Notes: generated by a model from the sequence alone, not told the origin. A stretch of DNA of 9,058 bases from Desulfobulbaceae bacterium (GCA_027011235.1 JALVAI010000202.1:1-9058); one strand, 5' to 3'; positions 1 through 6,014 are shown, numbered from the stretch's first letter. A program made the numbers and translations.

Positions 1-1
1 C

Positions 2-235
2 TACAATAAAAATATCCTCGAGGTTATTGCCAAAAATCCGGCAACAATTTCCTGGAAAGGGGTTGCCGACAAGCTCTCCTTTATCTTCAGGGGCGGCCGG
101 GGCCAGGATTATCTGCAACCGGGTTCCCTGACCGCGATATTACATAAGATCATCGATGAAAAAAAAGAGAGTGATGAACTGGAACAGGATTTCGACGGTA
201 TGATCCAGGATACCTTCTGCCCGGAGGAGAACTGA
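2..235 (+). CDS. 3' end of an unrecognised protein gene (partial)
   Basis: An open frame runs from the left edge to a TGA at 233-235, giving the last 77 residues of a protein whose start lies outside the window. The fragment is mostly polar, with one aromatic and basic stretch (KLSFIFRGGRGQDYL, about residues 25-39 of the fragment) and a strongly acidic C-terminal tail (DEKKESDELEQDFDG, then CPEEN at the end). No membrane segment is visible. It ends only 4 bases before the holA start, and its last codons contain the holA ribosome binding site (GGAGGAG, 223-229), so the two genes are probably co-transcribed and translationally coupled. In many proteobacteria lptE precedes holA, but this tail does not resemble an LptE C-terminus that I know, so I assign no function. 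Confidence 0.7.
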   Translation, partial: YNKNILEVIAKNPATISWKGVADKLSFIFRGGRGQDYLQPGSLTAILHKIIDEKKESDELEQDFDGMIQDTFCPEEN

Positions 236-239
236 GGCC

Positions 240-1634
240 ATGGCTGTCTTTACCAGGGAAAAACTGGTAGATATGTTCAACGCGGCCCGGCAGCAGCCGG
301 CCACGGTCTATCTCTTTGTCGGTGACCGCTTTCTCTGCCGCCAGGCATGCGCGCAGCTCGAAGAGGTTCTGCTCGCAGACGGCGGCACCGTCCATGCCCT
401 TGACGGCGAAAACGAGGACCCGGCAACAACGGTGTCCCGGCTACAGAGTTTCAGCCTGCTGCCGGGCCGCCAGATATACCGCATCAGCGACAGCCGTCTC
501 TTTCACTCGAAAAAGGTGGCCAAAGGGCTGTGGAAGCGTGTCCTGGCGGCACGGGATAACAACAAACCAGAGACAGCGACCCGGCACCTGCGGGCCATGA
601 TGACATCCTGCGGCCTTGATCCGGCCTCTTTTGATGATGATCCGGCAAAACTGACCGCCGGGGAATGGAAACAACGCTTTGATTTTCCCCATCCGGGCGG
701 TGATCTTTCCTGGATAACCGGCCTGCTGAATGAAAAGACAAACCAAAAAAACAGGAAAACCGCAGCCGCCGGGGACGGAGATCGGGACCCGGCCGCCCTG
801 CTCGAAAATGCCCTCAAGGCCGGTGTTGCCAAAGACAACATCCTGATCCTGCTGGCCGAGGAGGTCGACAAACGCAAAAAACTGTACAGGTATCTGAAGA
901 AAAATCAGATCATCGTTGATCTGAGCGTGGACAAGGGGGCCGGCAGCAAGGCGCAGAAGGTGCAGAGAAGCGTATTGGTGGAGTTGATCACAGAGAAGCT
1001 CAAGGAAATGGGCAAAACCATGGCGCCGCAGGTCATGGACCAGCTGCTCGACCGGATCGGCTTTTACCCAGTGGCAGTGGTCATGGAAACGGAAAAACTG
1101 TGCCTGTCCCTGGGTAAGCGCAGCCGCATCGAACCCGCCGACCTCGATGCCCTGGTCGGCAGGACCAGGCAGGAGGCAATGTTCGAGCTGACCGGCGCCA
1201 TCGGCAAACGACAGACGGCCCTGGCCCTTACCATTGTCAACCGGCTGCTGGAAAACCAGGTGCATCCACTGGCAATCATCGCCAGCCTGCGCAATTATAT
1301 CCGGAAACTGCTGTTGTTCAAGGTCCTGCAACAACAGCCGAAATACGGCTATACAGCAGGCATGCCGGCCAATCTGTTCCAGCGCCAATGCCTGCCCGCC
1401 CTTAAAAAAGAGTCGCGCTGGCAGCAGGAGTTAGGCGGCCATCCCTATGCCCTTTACATGCAGTTTACCACCGCCTCCGGATTTTCAGCCGCCGCGCTTC
1501 AACAATGGCTGCAACTGATCCTGCGGGCTGAACAGCGGCTCAAGGGATCGCCGATAGAACCCTTGACCGTCCTCCATCATCTGCTGCTCTCCATGCTGGT
1601 CCCCGACAAACATGAAGCCGACCGACGCAGATAA
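240..1634 (+). CDS. holA: DNA polymerase III subunit delta (clamp-loader subunit), with an internal insertion
   Basis: HolA is the clamp-loader subunit that binds and opens the beta sliding clamp during replication. The N-terminal part has the family pattern: a YLFVGDRFL segment (residues 24-32), which matches the usual YLxxGxExFL, and a segment ending in GRQIYRISD (76-84). The second part of the AAA+-like fold resumes at about 195-230 with DNILILLAEEVDKRKKLYRYL. An EKLCL motif (285-289) corresponds to the typical ExxKL. The C-terminal helical collar domain includes FELTGAIGKRQTALAL and HPLAIIASLRNYIRKLL (about 315-360). At 464 residues it is far longer than the 343 of E. coli HolA. The excess lies mainly at about 100-195, where a charged, low-complexity linker (NEKTNQKNRKTAAAGDGDRD, 164-183) is present. 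The ATG at 240 has a good GGAGGAG ribosome binding site about 10 bases upstream. No AAA+ P-loop is expected in delta, and none is seen. Confidence 0.88.
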   Translation: MAVFTREKLVDMFNAARQQPATVYLFVGDRFLCRQACAQLEEVLLADGGTVHALDGENEDPATTVSRLQSFSLLPGRQIYRISDSRLFHSKKVAKGLWKRVLAARDNNKPETATRHLRAMMTSCGLDPASFDDDPAKLTAGEWKQRFDFPHPGGDLSWITGLLNEKTNQKNRKTAAAGDGDRDPAALLENALKAGVAKDNILILLAEEVDKRKKLYRYLKKNQIIVDLSVDKGAGSKAQKVQRSVLVELITEKLKEMGKTMAPQVMDQLLDRIGFYPVAVVMETEKLCLSLGKRSRIEPADLDALVGRTRQEAMFELTGAIGKRQTALALTIVNRLLENQVHPLAIIASLRNYIRKLLLFKVLQQQPKYGYTAGMPANLFQRQCLPALKKESRWQQELGGHPYALYMQFTTASGFSAAALQQWLQLILRAEQRLKGSPIEPLTVLHHLLLSMLVPDKHEADRRR

Positions 1635-1660
1635 CGAGACGGTTACCCGTTGTAACGGCC

Positions 1661-1688
1661 TTGCAAAATCGGGAGAGAGCATTACAAT
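1661..1688 (+). promoter_or_regulatory. Candidate sigma70-type promoter for the 133-residue gene
   Basis: TTGCAA (1661-1666) and TACAAT (1683-1688) are separated by 16 bases. The -10 box matches the consensus at 5 of 6 positions and the -35 at 4 of 6. Transcription would begin near 1695, about 20 bases before the ATG at 1716. The call rests on sequence matches only. Confidence 0.45.
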
Positions 1689-1699
1689 AGAGGTGTAAT
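1681..1699. repeat. Inverted repeat ATTACA-N7-TGTAAT over the -10 box
   Basis: ATTACA (1681-1686) and TGTAAT (1694-1699) are perfect 6-base inverted arms around a 7-base centre. The left arm overlaps the candidate -10 box and the right arm covers the predicted transcription start. This is where a repressor operator would sit. Six-base arms are short enough to occur by chance, so the functional reading is tentative. Confidence 0.4.
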
Positions 1700-1715
1700 A
1701 TGCAGGAAAATCCAT

Positions 1716-2117
1716 ATGGCAATACAACTTGAATTTATAAATTTAATAGTGCCGATAAAGACCATCCGGGAAAAGTATCCTGGCGGCTGGGAGCAGTGTC
1801 TGGTCGACCACAAGCATCTTGTTGGCGGTCGTATCTGGTATGACGATAACCTGTTCAGGGATGGAGCCATGAGTCCTGCAGATATGAAACACCTGGTGGA
1901 TGAGTGGGAAAGACGCGGCTTCCGTACCCGGGATGACAAGGATAATCCTGGCAAATGGGTTGATGTATGTGTGGTTGAGGCATTATTTGGTGGTGCGACA
2001 CTACCATGCCACTGGATTGAGGTTGATGGCAATACAGCTTTTTTGAAAGGTACATCAAGAGGGGAAGTCATTGGCAGGGACAATTTTTCGCACAACGGGC
2101 CAGACGTTATACAGTAG
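1716..2117 (+). CDS. Conserved hypothetical protein, 133 residues, function unknown
   Basis: This is a small soluble protein without signal peptide or membrane segment. It begins FINLIVPI (7-14), then has YPGGW (21-25), a GGRIWYDDNLFRDGAM block (37-52), an acidic helix-like stretch PADMKHLVDEWERRGF (54-69), a polar loop (about 70-82), WVDVCVVEALFGG (81-93), and a final part with LPCHWIEVD (97-104). The pattern resembles a conserved hypothetical family that I recall from diverse bacteria, but I know of no assigned function. It has three cysteines (28, 85, 98) and no recognisable catalytic or DNA-binding motif. The ATG at 1716 has AGGA (1704-1707) 8 bases upstream. It stands alone in the same direction as holA, with its own candidate promoter and palindrome. 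It lies just before a toxin-antitoxin operon, but the 172-base gap to that operon and the operon's own promoter argue against a shared unit. It is probably accessory. Confidence 0.75.
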   Translation: MAIQLEFINLIVPIKTIREKYPGGWEQCLVDHKHLVGGRIWYDDNLFRDGAMSPADMKHLVDEWERRGFRTRDDKDNPGKWVDVCVVEALFGGATLPCHWIEVDGNTAFLKGTSRGEVIGRDNFSHNGPDVIQ

Positions 2118-2222
2118 TCAAGCCCGTCAAGGCAAATCCCCGTATGACCAGAATCTATATCTTTGCTCCTTGTTTGCCGCTGGTAATTTATAGCGTGTGC
2201 TGCCCCGAAAAATACACTGAAT

Positions 2223-2251
2223 TTGACACCCGGTCCTGTTGAGTTTATATT
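2223..2251 (+). promoter_or_regulatory. Promoter of the phd-vapC-type toxin-antitoxin operon
   Basis: A perfect -35 box TTGACA (2223-2228) is followed by exactly 17 bases and TATATT (2246-2251), which matches the -10 consensus at 5 of 6 positions. Transcription should start near 2258, leaving a leader of roughly 30 bases to the antitoxin ATG. The -10 box lies inside the left arm of the inverted repeat at 2238-2269, so repressor binding there would block polymerase. Confidence 0.75.
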
Positions 2252-2269
2252 ACAAAATATAAACTCAAC
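2238..2269. repeat. 14-bp perfect inverted repeat, probable autoregulatory operator
   Basis: GTTGAGTTTATATT (2238-2251) is the exact reverse complement of 2256-2269, with a 4-base centre, ACAA. It covers the -10 box and the predicted transcription start. Phd/YefM antitoxins are known to bind palindromes at their own promoters, and binding is tuned by the toxin, so this is most likely the operator. The transcript could also form a hairpin here just before the ribosome binding site, but the tight overlap with a near-consensus promoter favours a DNA site. Confidence 0.75.
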
Positions 2270-2274
2270 CTCAC

Positions 2275-2280
2275 GGAGGT
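2275..2280 (+). promoter_or_regulatory. Ribosome binding site that decides the antitoxin start
   Basis: GGAGGT (2275-2280) directly abuts an in-frame GTG at 2281 but lies 9 bases before the ATG at 2290. A start codon needs several bases of spacing, so the ATG is the functional start and the GTG is not. Confidence 0.8.
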
Positions 2281-2289
2281 GTGAAAATA

Positions 2290-2526
2290 ATGAAAGCGAC
2301 AGCCAAAGATCTGCGATTCCACTCCAGGGAACTGATTGAAACCGTTAGCAGAGGTGAAGAGGTTGTTATTACCTTTCGGGGAAAGCCATGTGCCAAACTG
2401 GTTCCTCTTGATAATGCAAAAAGAAAAACATCAAAACATCAGTTGTTTGGGATATGGAAGGATCATGGTCCATCTTCTGACGTAGATGAGTATGTAAGAG
2501 AATTACGACAGGGACGTTTCTCATGA
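2290..2526 (+). CDS. Type II antitoxin, Phd/YefM family
   Basis: This 78-residue antitoxin should neutralise the PIN toxin encoded next to it and repress their shared promoter. The N-terminal half has the Phd/YefM DNA-binding fold signature: MKATAKDLRFHSRELIETVSRGEEVVITFRGKPCAKLVPL (residues 1-40, key pattern K-x-DLR, then GEEVVIT, then G-x-P-x-AKLVP). The C-terminal half, after a charged linker (about 41-50), contains LFGIWKDHG (52-60) and DVDEYVRELRQGRF (64-77), the toxin-wrapping tail that I know from Phd-type antitoxins paired with PIN toxins. I chose the ATG at 2290 over the in-frame GTG at 2281 because of ribosome binding site spacing. Its stop overlaps the toxin start (ATGA, 2523-2526), the usual arrangement for coupled translation. 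Base composition looks more AT-rich than in holA or clpA, which may point to transfer. Confidence 0.88.
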   Translation: MKATAKDLRFHSRELIETVSRGEEVVITFRGKPCAKLVPLDNAKRKTSKHQLFGIWKDHGPSSDVDEYVRELRQGRFS

Positions 2527-2903
2527 TCCTGATCGATACCGACGTACTTATCTGGTATTTGCGGGGGAATGAAAAAGCATACAATACCATAGAAACTCTC
2601 GAAAGTTTTTCAATTTCTGTTGTTACATATATGGAACTTGTTCAAGGGATGAGAAACAGAAAAGAACTGAACAGTCTCCGCCAGGCCCTTCACGCATGGA
2701 ATTGCAAAATTTTATACATTACAGAGGAAATATCCGCCAAAGCCATGTTTGCAGTTGAACAGCATTTCCTGAGCCACTCACTGCAGCTTGCCGATGCTCT
2801 TATTGGTTCCACTGCCATTGCCCATGGACTTCCATTGATTACAGGCAACGATAAACACTACAAAATTATGAAAGGCATTCAAATCAAACGGTTTCGCCAG
2901 TAA
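2523..2903 (+). CDS. PIN-domain toxin ribonuclease, VapC type
   Basis: This 126-residue protein has the size and layout of a VapC-family PIN nuclease, a Mg2+/Mn2+-dependent RNase that stops translation when freed from its antitoxin. The acidic residues of the active site are visible: D5 in LIDTDVLIWYL (3-13), E38 in YMELVQG (36-42), D91 in LADALIGSTA (89-98), and N109/D110 in LITGND (105-110). The last position is often D or N in the family. All key residues are present, so the toxin should be active. It overlaps the Phd/YefM-type antitoxin gene by 4 bases and has no separate promoter. The antitoxin is of the Phd/YefM class and not the AbrB-like VapB class, so I do not give the strict name vapC. 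No clear terminator follows in the 206-base gap before clpS. Confidence 0.87.
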   Translation: MILIDTDVLIWYLRGNEKAYNTIETLESFSISVVTYMELVQGMRNRKELNSLRQALHAWNCKILYITEEISAKAMFAVEQHFLSHSLQLADALIGSTAIAHGLPLITGNDKHYKIMKGIQIKRFRQ

Positions 2904-3109
2904 GGTATTGAAACAGTAGGAAACCAGCGAACAAATTAATTAACCCGGCCCGCTGTTCATCGGCGAATTTTCTGTAAATTCAAGTGTATATTCGTTAATA
3001 AAATCATTTGGAAAGTGCATGGCGGGCAGGTTATCTCAAACGTTAGTGAAAACAAGGAAAATCTTTCCCGCTTTTCATTACAGGATAATTTTCAACAACT
3101 CCGGCAGTA
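2904..3109. other. AT-rich intergenic region upstream of clpS
   Basis: This 206-base gap should hold the clpSA promoter, but I find no convincing one. The nearest matches are TATATT (2987-2992), TAAAAT (2999-3004) and GATAAT (3084-3089), none with a good -35 box at proper spacing. A 6-base inverted repeat GAATTT/AAATTC (2965-2970, 2976-2981) is present. No hairpin followed by a T-run marks the end of the toxin operon, so readthrough into clpS cannot be excluded. Confidence 0.4.
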
Positions 3110-3427
3110 ATGGCAAAAAACAAGACTACCAACCAGGAAGACATCCTGACCCGTGAACGGGAAGACCTGCAGGAACCACATCTCTACAAGGTGCTCCTGC
3201 ACAATGATGACTACACAACCATGGATTTCGTCGTCATGATCCTGGAGACGATCTTCCATAAAAACACTGAAGACGCGACCCGGATAATGCTCAATGTACA
3301 CCACCAGGGGATGGGAGTTGCCGGCGTCTATACCCGGGAAATCGGCGAAACAAAGGTCGCGGCCGTGCATCGTCTCGCCCGCAAACACCAGTTTCCCCTG
3401 AAATGTTCCCTGGAAAAGGTGAGCTGA
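3110..3427 (+). CDS. clpS: ATP-dependent Clp protease adaptor ClpS
   Basis: ClpS is the N-recognin that binds proteins with bulky hydrophobic N-terminal residues and hands them to ClpAP. The 105-residue product has the expected core. HNDDYTTMDFV (31-41) holds the residues that bind the N-degron alpha-amino group (N32, D33) and M38, equivalent to the specificity gatekeeper. H64 in VHHQG (63-67) matches the conserved histidine of the pocket. GVYTREIGETKV (72-83) and PLKCSLEK (96-103) complete the fold. The first 24 residues are a polar, flexible N-terminal extension, which in the family is needed for delivery to ClpA. No clear ribosome binding site precedes the ATG at 3110 (the upstream bases read CTCCGGCAGTA), but the product matches family length from this start. 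clpA begins 22 bases downstream. Confidence 0.95.
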   Translation: MAKNKTTNQEDILTREREDLQEPHLYKVLLHNDDYTTMDFVVMILETIFHKNTEDATRIMLNVHHQGMGVAGVYTREIGETKVAAVHRLARKHQFPLKCSLEKVS

Positions 3428-3449
3428 ACCTCTACGATACTACCCGATT

Positions 3450-5720
3450 ATGCTGAGCAGAGAACTTGAGCTGGCCCTTATCAAGGCGATAAAGGAAGCA
3501 AAAACACACAGACACGAGTACGTTACCGTTGAACATATGCTCTACGGCCTGCTCCACGATGATCTTGCCCGCCACATTATTGACAAATGCGGCGGCAACA
3601 ACGAAAACCTGAAGATACGGCTGGAGCGTTTTTTTTCCGGCAGCCTGCCGGTCCTCAAGGACAAGGAGGCGGAACCGGCCCAGACCATCGCCTTTAACCG
3701 GGTCCTGCAGCGGGCGGTCAACCATGTGCAGAGCTGCGGCAAGAAGCAGGTGGATACCGGCGATGTGCTGGTTTCTCTCTTTACGGAAACCGAGTCCCAT
3801 GCCGTTTACTTTCTTGGCTCGGAAGGGGTCGGCCGCCTCGAGGTGATGGAATATATCTCCCACCACATCCCGGAAAGCCTGCAGCGGGAACCTCTGCGGC
3901 ACGTGCAGCCCCGCCCCAAACAGACCAGGAAGAAAAAAGGCAGCAACCCGCTGGAGGAATTTACCGTTAATTTCTCCGCCCGGGCCGCCGAGGGAAATAT
4001 CGATCCCCTTATCGGGCGTGACAAGGAGATTGAACGGATCATGCAGGTACTCTGCCGCCGCAAAAAGAACAACCCGCTGCTGGTCGGCGAACCAGGGGTT
4101 GGCAAAACGGCCATGGCCGAGGGACTTGCCCTGCGGATCCATGAAGATGGACTTGCCCGTAGCGGGCAAGAAGTTGACCAGGACAAACTGGTGCCTGATC
4201 TGCTTTCCGGCACCGAGATCTACATGCTCGACATGGGCACCCTGGTCGCCGGCACCAAGTACCGGGGTGACTTTGAAAAACGCCTCAAGGATGTTATCGG
4301 CGCCATAGAAAAACATGACAATGCCATTCTCTTTATCGACGAGATGCACACCATTGTCGGCGCCGGAGCGACCAGCGGCGGCTCCATGGACGCATCCAAC
4401 CTGCTCAAACCCGCCCTCCAGGCCGGAACCATCCGCTGTATCGGGTCGACCACCTATGAGGAATATAAAAACCACATAGAAAAGGACCGGGCCCTGTCCC
4501 GGCGTTTCCAGAAGATCGACATCGAAGAGCCGTCAATCGACGACACCTGCGCCATCCTCTGCGGCCTGCAGTCCAGGTATGAAGAGCACCACCAGATCCG
4601 CTACTCCACCAACGCAATCCATGCCACCGCCGAGCTGTCCGCCCGCTACCTCAACGACCGTTTCCTGCCGGACAAGGCCATAGACGTCATGGACGAGGTC
4701 GGCGCCTCGTTTCGGCTTGCGGGCAAAACGGGACGCACGGTCAGTGTGCGCGACATCGAAAAAATTGTCTCAAAGATGGCCCGGGTGCCGGTAACGACCA
4801 GAAACGGCGACGACCTTGCCGATCTGCACAACCTGGATGCCACCCTGAAGTCATACATCTTTGGCCAGGACGAGGCCATTGACAGTCTGGTCATGGCCGT
4901 GAAACGATCGCGGGCCGGACTGGGCAACCCGACCTCGCCCACCGGTTCCTTCCTCTTTGCCGGTCCTACCGGCGTCGGTAAAACAGAGGTTGCCAGGCAG
5001 CTGGCGGCCGCGCTCAGGGTCAACTTTGAACGCTTTGACATGAGCGAGTACATGGAGAAACATGCCGTGGCCAGGTTGATCGGGGCCCCGCCCGGCTATG
5101 TCGGCTTTGAACAGGGCGGCCTGCTGACCGATGCCATCCGCAAGCATCCCTACTCGGTGTTGCTTCTCGATGAAATTGAAAAGGCGCACCCCGATGTCTT
5201 TTCCATTCTCCTGCAGGTCATGGACCACTCGACCCTGACCGATAACAGTGGCCGCAGGGCTGATTTTCGCAATGTTATCTTGATCATGACCACCAATGCC
5301 GGGGCCAGGGAGATGAGCGAGCGGGCCATCGGTTTTCTGGGCGACAGCTCGGGCAAGGAACAAAAAGCCCTGAAAAACCTCTTCTCTCCCGAATTCAGAA
5401 ACCGGCTGGATGCCACCATCACCTTTGGCACCCTTGAACCTGAGGTTGTTGAAAAAATAGTGGTGAAAATGATAGCGGAGCTGCAGGAACAGCTTGCGGA
5501 GAAAAAGGTAACCATCAGCCTGACCCCTGCCGCCCGCAAATATCTTGCCCGCCACGGCTATGAACCCGCCTACGGCGCCCGCCCGCTCAGGCGTTTGATC
5601 ATGCGGGAGATCGGCGATGTTCTTACCGAAGAAATACTCTTTGGCCGTTTGAAAAAAGGCGGCGCGGTCCGGGTCGGCCGCAAGAACAAAACCATGACCT
5701 TCCGCTTTGCCGATGCCTGA
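3450..5720 (+). CDS. clpA: ATP-dependent Clp protease ATP-binding subunit ClpA
   Basis: ClpA is the double-ring AAA+ unfoldase that feeds substrates into ClpP. At 756 residues it matches E. coli ClpA (758). The N-domain (1-145, starting MLSRELELALIKAIKEA and containing EYVTVEHMLYGLL) docks ClpS. D1 has Walker A GEPGVGKT (213-220), pore loop GTKYRGDF (268-275), Walker B ILFIDE (293-298) and arginine-finger region RALSRRF (347-353). D2 has Walker A GPTGVGKT (505-512), pore loop GYVGFEQGG (549-557), Walker B LLLDEIEKAH (571-580) and sensor-2 GARPLRR (709-715). The ClpP-docking loop reads IGF (627-629) where E. coli ClpA has IGL. By comparison with remembered E. coli ClpA, D1 carries about 13 extra residues near 232-248. 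The ClpB/ClpC middle coiled coil is absent, which fits ClpA. The start has no visible Shine-Dalgarno but fits the family N-terminus exactly. No clpP is in the window. Confidence 0.96.
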   Translation: MLSRELELALIKAIKEAKTHRHEYVTVEHMLYGLLHDDLARHIIDKCGGNNENLKIRLERFFSGSLPVLKDKEAEPAQTIAFNRVLQRAVNHVQSCGKKQVDTGDVLVSLFTETESHAVYFLGSEGVGRLEVMEYISHHIPESLQREPLRHVQPRPKQTRKKKGSNPLEEFTVNFSARAAEGNIDPLIGRDKEIERIMQVLCRRKKNNPLLVGEPGVGKTAMAEGLALRIHEDGLARSGQEVDQDKLVPDLLSGTEIYMLDMGTLVAGTKYRGDFEKRLKDVIGAIEKHDNAILFIDEMHTIVGAGATSGGSMDASNLLKPALQAGTIRCIGSTTYEEYKNHIEKDRALSRRFQKIDIEEPSIDDTCAILCGLQSRYEEHHQIRYSTNAIHATAELSARYLNDRFLPDKAIDVMDEVGASFRLAGKTGRTVSVRDIEKIVSKMARVPVTTRNGDDLADLHNLDATLKSYIFGQDEAIDSLVMAVKRSRAGLGNPTSPTGSFLFAGPTGVGKTEVARQLAAALRVNFERFDMSEYMEKHAVARLIGAPPGYVGFEQGGLLTDAIRKHPYSVLLLDEIEKAHPDVFSILLQVMDHSTLTDNSGRRADFRNVILIMTTNAGAREMSERAIGFLGDSSGKEQKALKNLFSPEFRNRLDATITFGTLEPEVVEKIVVKMIAELQEQLAEKKVTISLTPAARKYLARHGYEPAYGARPLRRLIMREIGDVLTEEILFGRLKKGGAVRVGRKNKTMTFRFADA

Positions 5721-5754
5721 ACAGGCCTGACGAACAGACACATCCCCTTACCCA

Positions 5755-5801
5755 TTGGCCCGGCCAGGGGAAAAAATCCTGCCGGGTCAATGACTTTTTT
5801 T
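5755..5801 (+). terminator. Rho-independent terminator of clpSA
   Basis: A 10-base stem pairs 5755-5764 (TTGGCCCGGC) with 5781-5790 (GCCGGGTCAA), with one G-U wobble, around a 16-base loop. Four bases later comes a run of seven T residues (5795-5801). It begins 34 bases after the clpA stop and separates the Clp operon from the porin gene. Confidence 0.75.
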
Positions 5802-5813
5802 CCTGCCTGCCGA

Positions 5814-5841
5814 TAAAAAGTACAATTTTTTTTACTTTTTA
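5814..5841. repeat. AT-rich 9-bp perfect inverted repeat upstream of the porin promoter
   Basis: TAAAAAGTA (5814-5822) and TACTTTTTA (5833-5841) are perfect inverted arms around a 10-base T-rich centre. The repeat ends 11 bases before the -35 box of the porin promoter, so it could be an activator site or an UP-like element. It could also be an accessory hairpin of the clpA terminator region. Low complexity makes chance formation easier, so the role is only suggested. Confidence 0.45.
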
Positions 5842-5852
5842 CAGAGAACCTG

Positions 5853-5881
5853 TTGACAACCGGTCATAAATACGATACAAA
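5853..5881 (+). promoter_or_regulatory. Promoter of the outer-membrane porin gene
   Basis: A perfect TTGACA (5853-5858) is followed by 17 bases and TACAAA (5876-5881), which matches the -10 consensus at 4 of 6 positions. AT-rich sequence with long T-runs lies upstream, as at strong promoters. Transcription would start near 5888, giving a leader of about 130 bases before the ATG at 6019. Confidence 0.65.
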
Positions 5882-5977
5882 TTTTTTATACATTCTATTA
5901 CTATTATTGAAGCTTGCTCTGTTTCCCTGCTCTGGAATGACTTATCCATTTGCAGATTTTTCAACTCACTGAAGATA

Positions 5978-5990
5978 TGGGATTTTCCCA
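5978..5990 (+). other. Small hairpin in the porin leader
   Basis: TGGGA (5978-5982) and TCCCA (5986-5990) can pair around a 3-base loop, 14 bases before the strong ribosome binding site. Apart from this I see no riboswitch-like structure in the leader of about 130 bases. The hairpin may protect the 5' region or affect ribosome access; this is inference. Confidence 0.3.
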
Positions 5991-6004
5991 ACAATAACAG
6001 AAAT

Positions 6005-6014
6005 AAGGAGGAGG
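6005..6014 (+). promoter_or_regulatory. Very strong ribosome binding site for the porin gene
   Basis: AAGGAGGAGG (6005-6014) is a nearly full anti-Shine-Dalgarno match, doubled, 4 to 7 bases before the ATG at 6019. It contrasts with clpS, clpA and the pgeF-like gene, none of which has a clear site, and suggests an abundant product. Confidence 0.85.

Noticed and set aside
441..1388. Long open frame of 315 codons on the minus strand inside holA
   Set aside because: It is antisense to a clear HolA, its product shows no family pattern, and GC-rich codon use commonly opens such shadow frames.
1642..1658. Overlapping short palindromes after holA (GTTAC/GTAAC and CCGTT/AACGG)
   Set aside because: Five-base arms without a following T-run; too weak to be called a terminator or operator.
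1700..1732. Ten-codon frame (MQENPYGNTT) overlapping the start of the 133-residue gene, preceded by GAGGTG
   Set aside because: It could be a leader peptide, but it is very short and AGGA fits the main ATG at 1716 better; not supported without conservation data.
2131..2178. Inverted repeat GGCAAA/TTTGCC after the 133-residue gene
   Set aside because: Only six bases with a 36-base gap and no T-run; probably chance.
2281..2289. GTG start for the antitoxin
   Set aside because: The ribosome site GGAGGT abuts it with no spacing; the ATG at 2290 has 9 bases of spacing and gives the usual family N-terminus.
3008..3036. Possible clpS promoter TTGGAA-N17-TTATCT
   Set aside because: The -10 box matches the consensus at only 2 of 6 positions, so it is not convincing.
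3432..4475. Minus-strand frame of 347 codons inside clpA
   Set aside because: It is antisense to the conserved ClpA N-domain and D1, with no recognisable protein features.
4851..5741. Minus-strand frame of 296 codons across the clpA 3' half
   Set aside because: It is antisense to the conserved D2 domain and has no credible ribosome site or family pattern.
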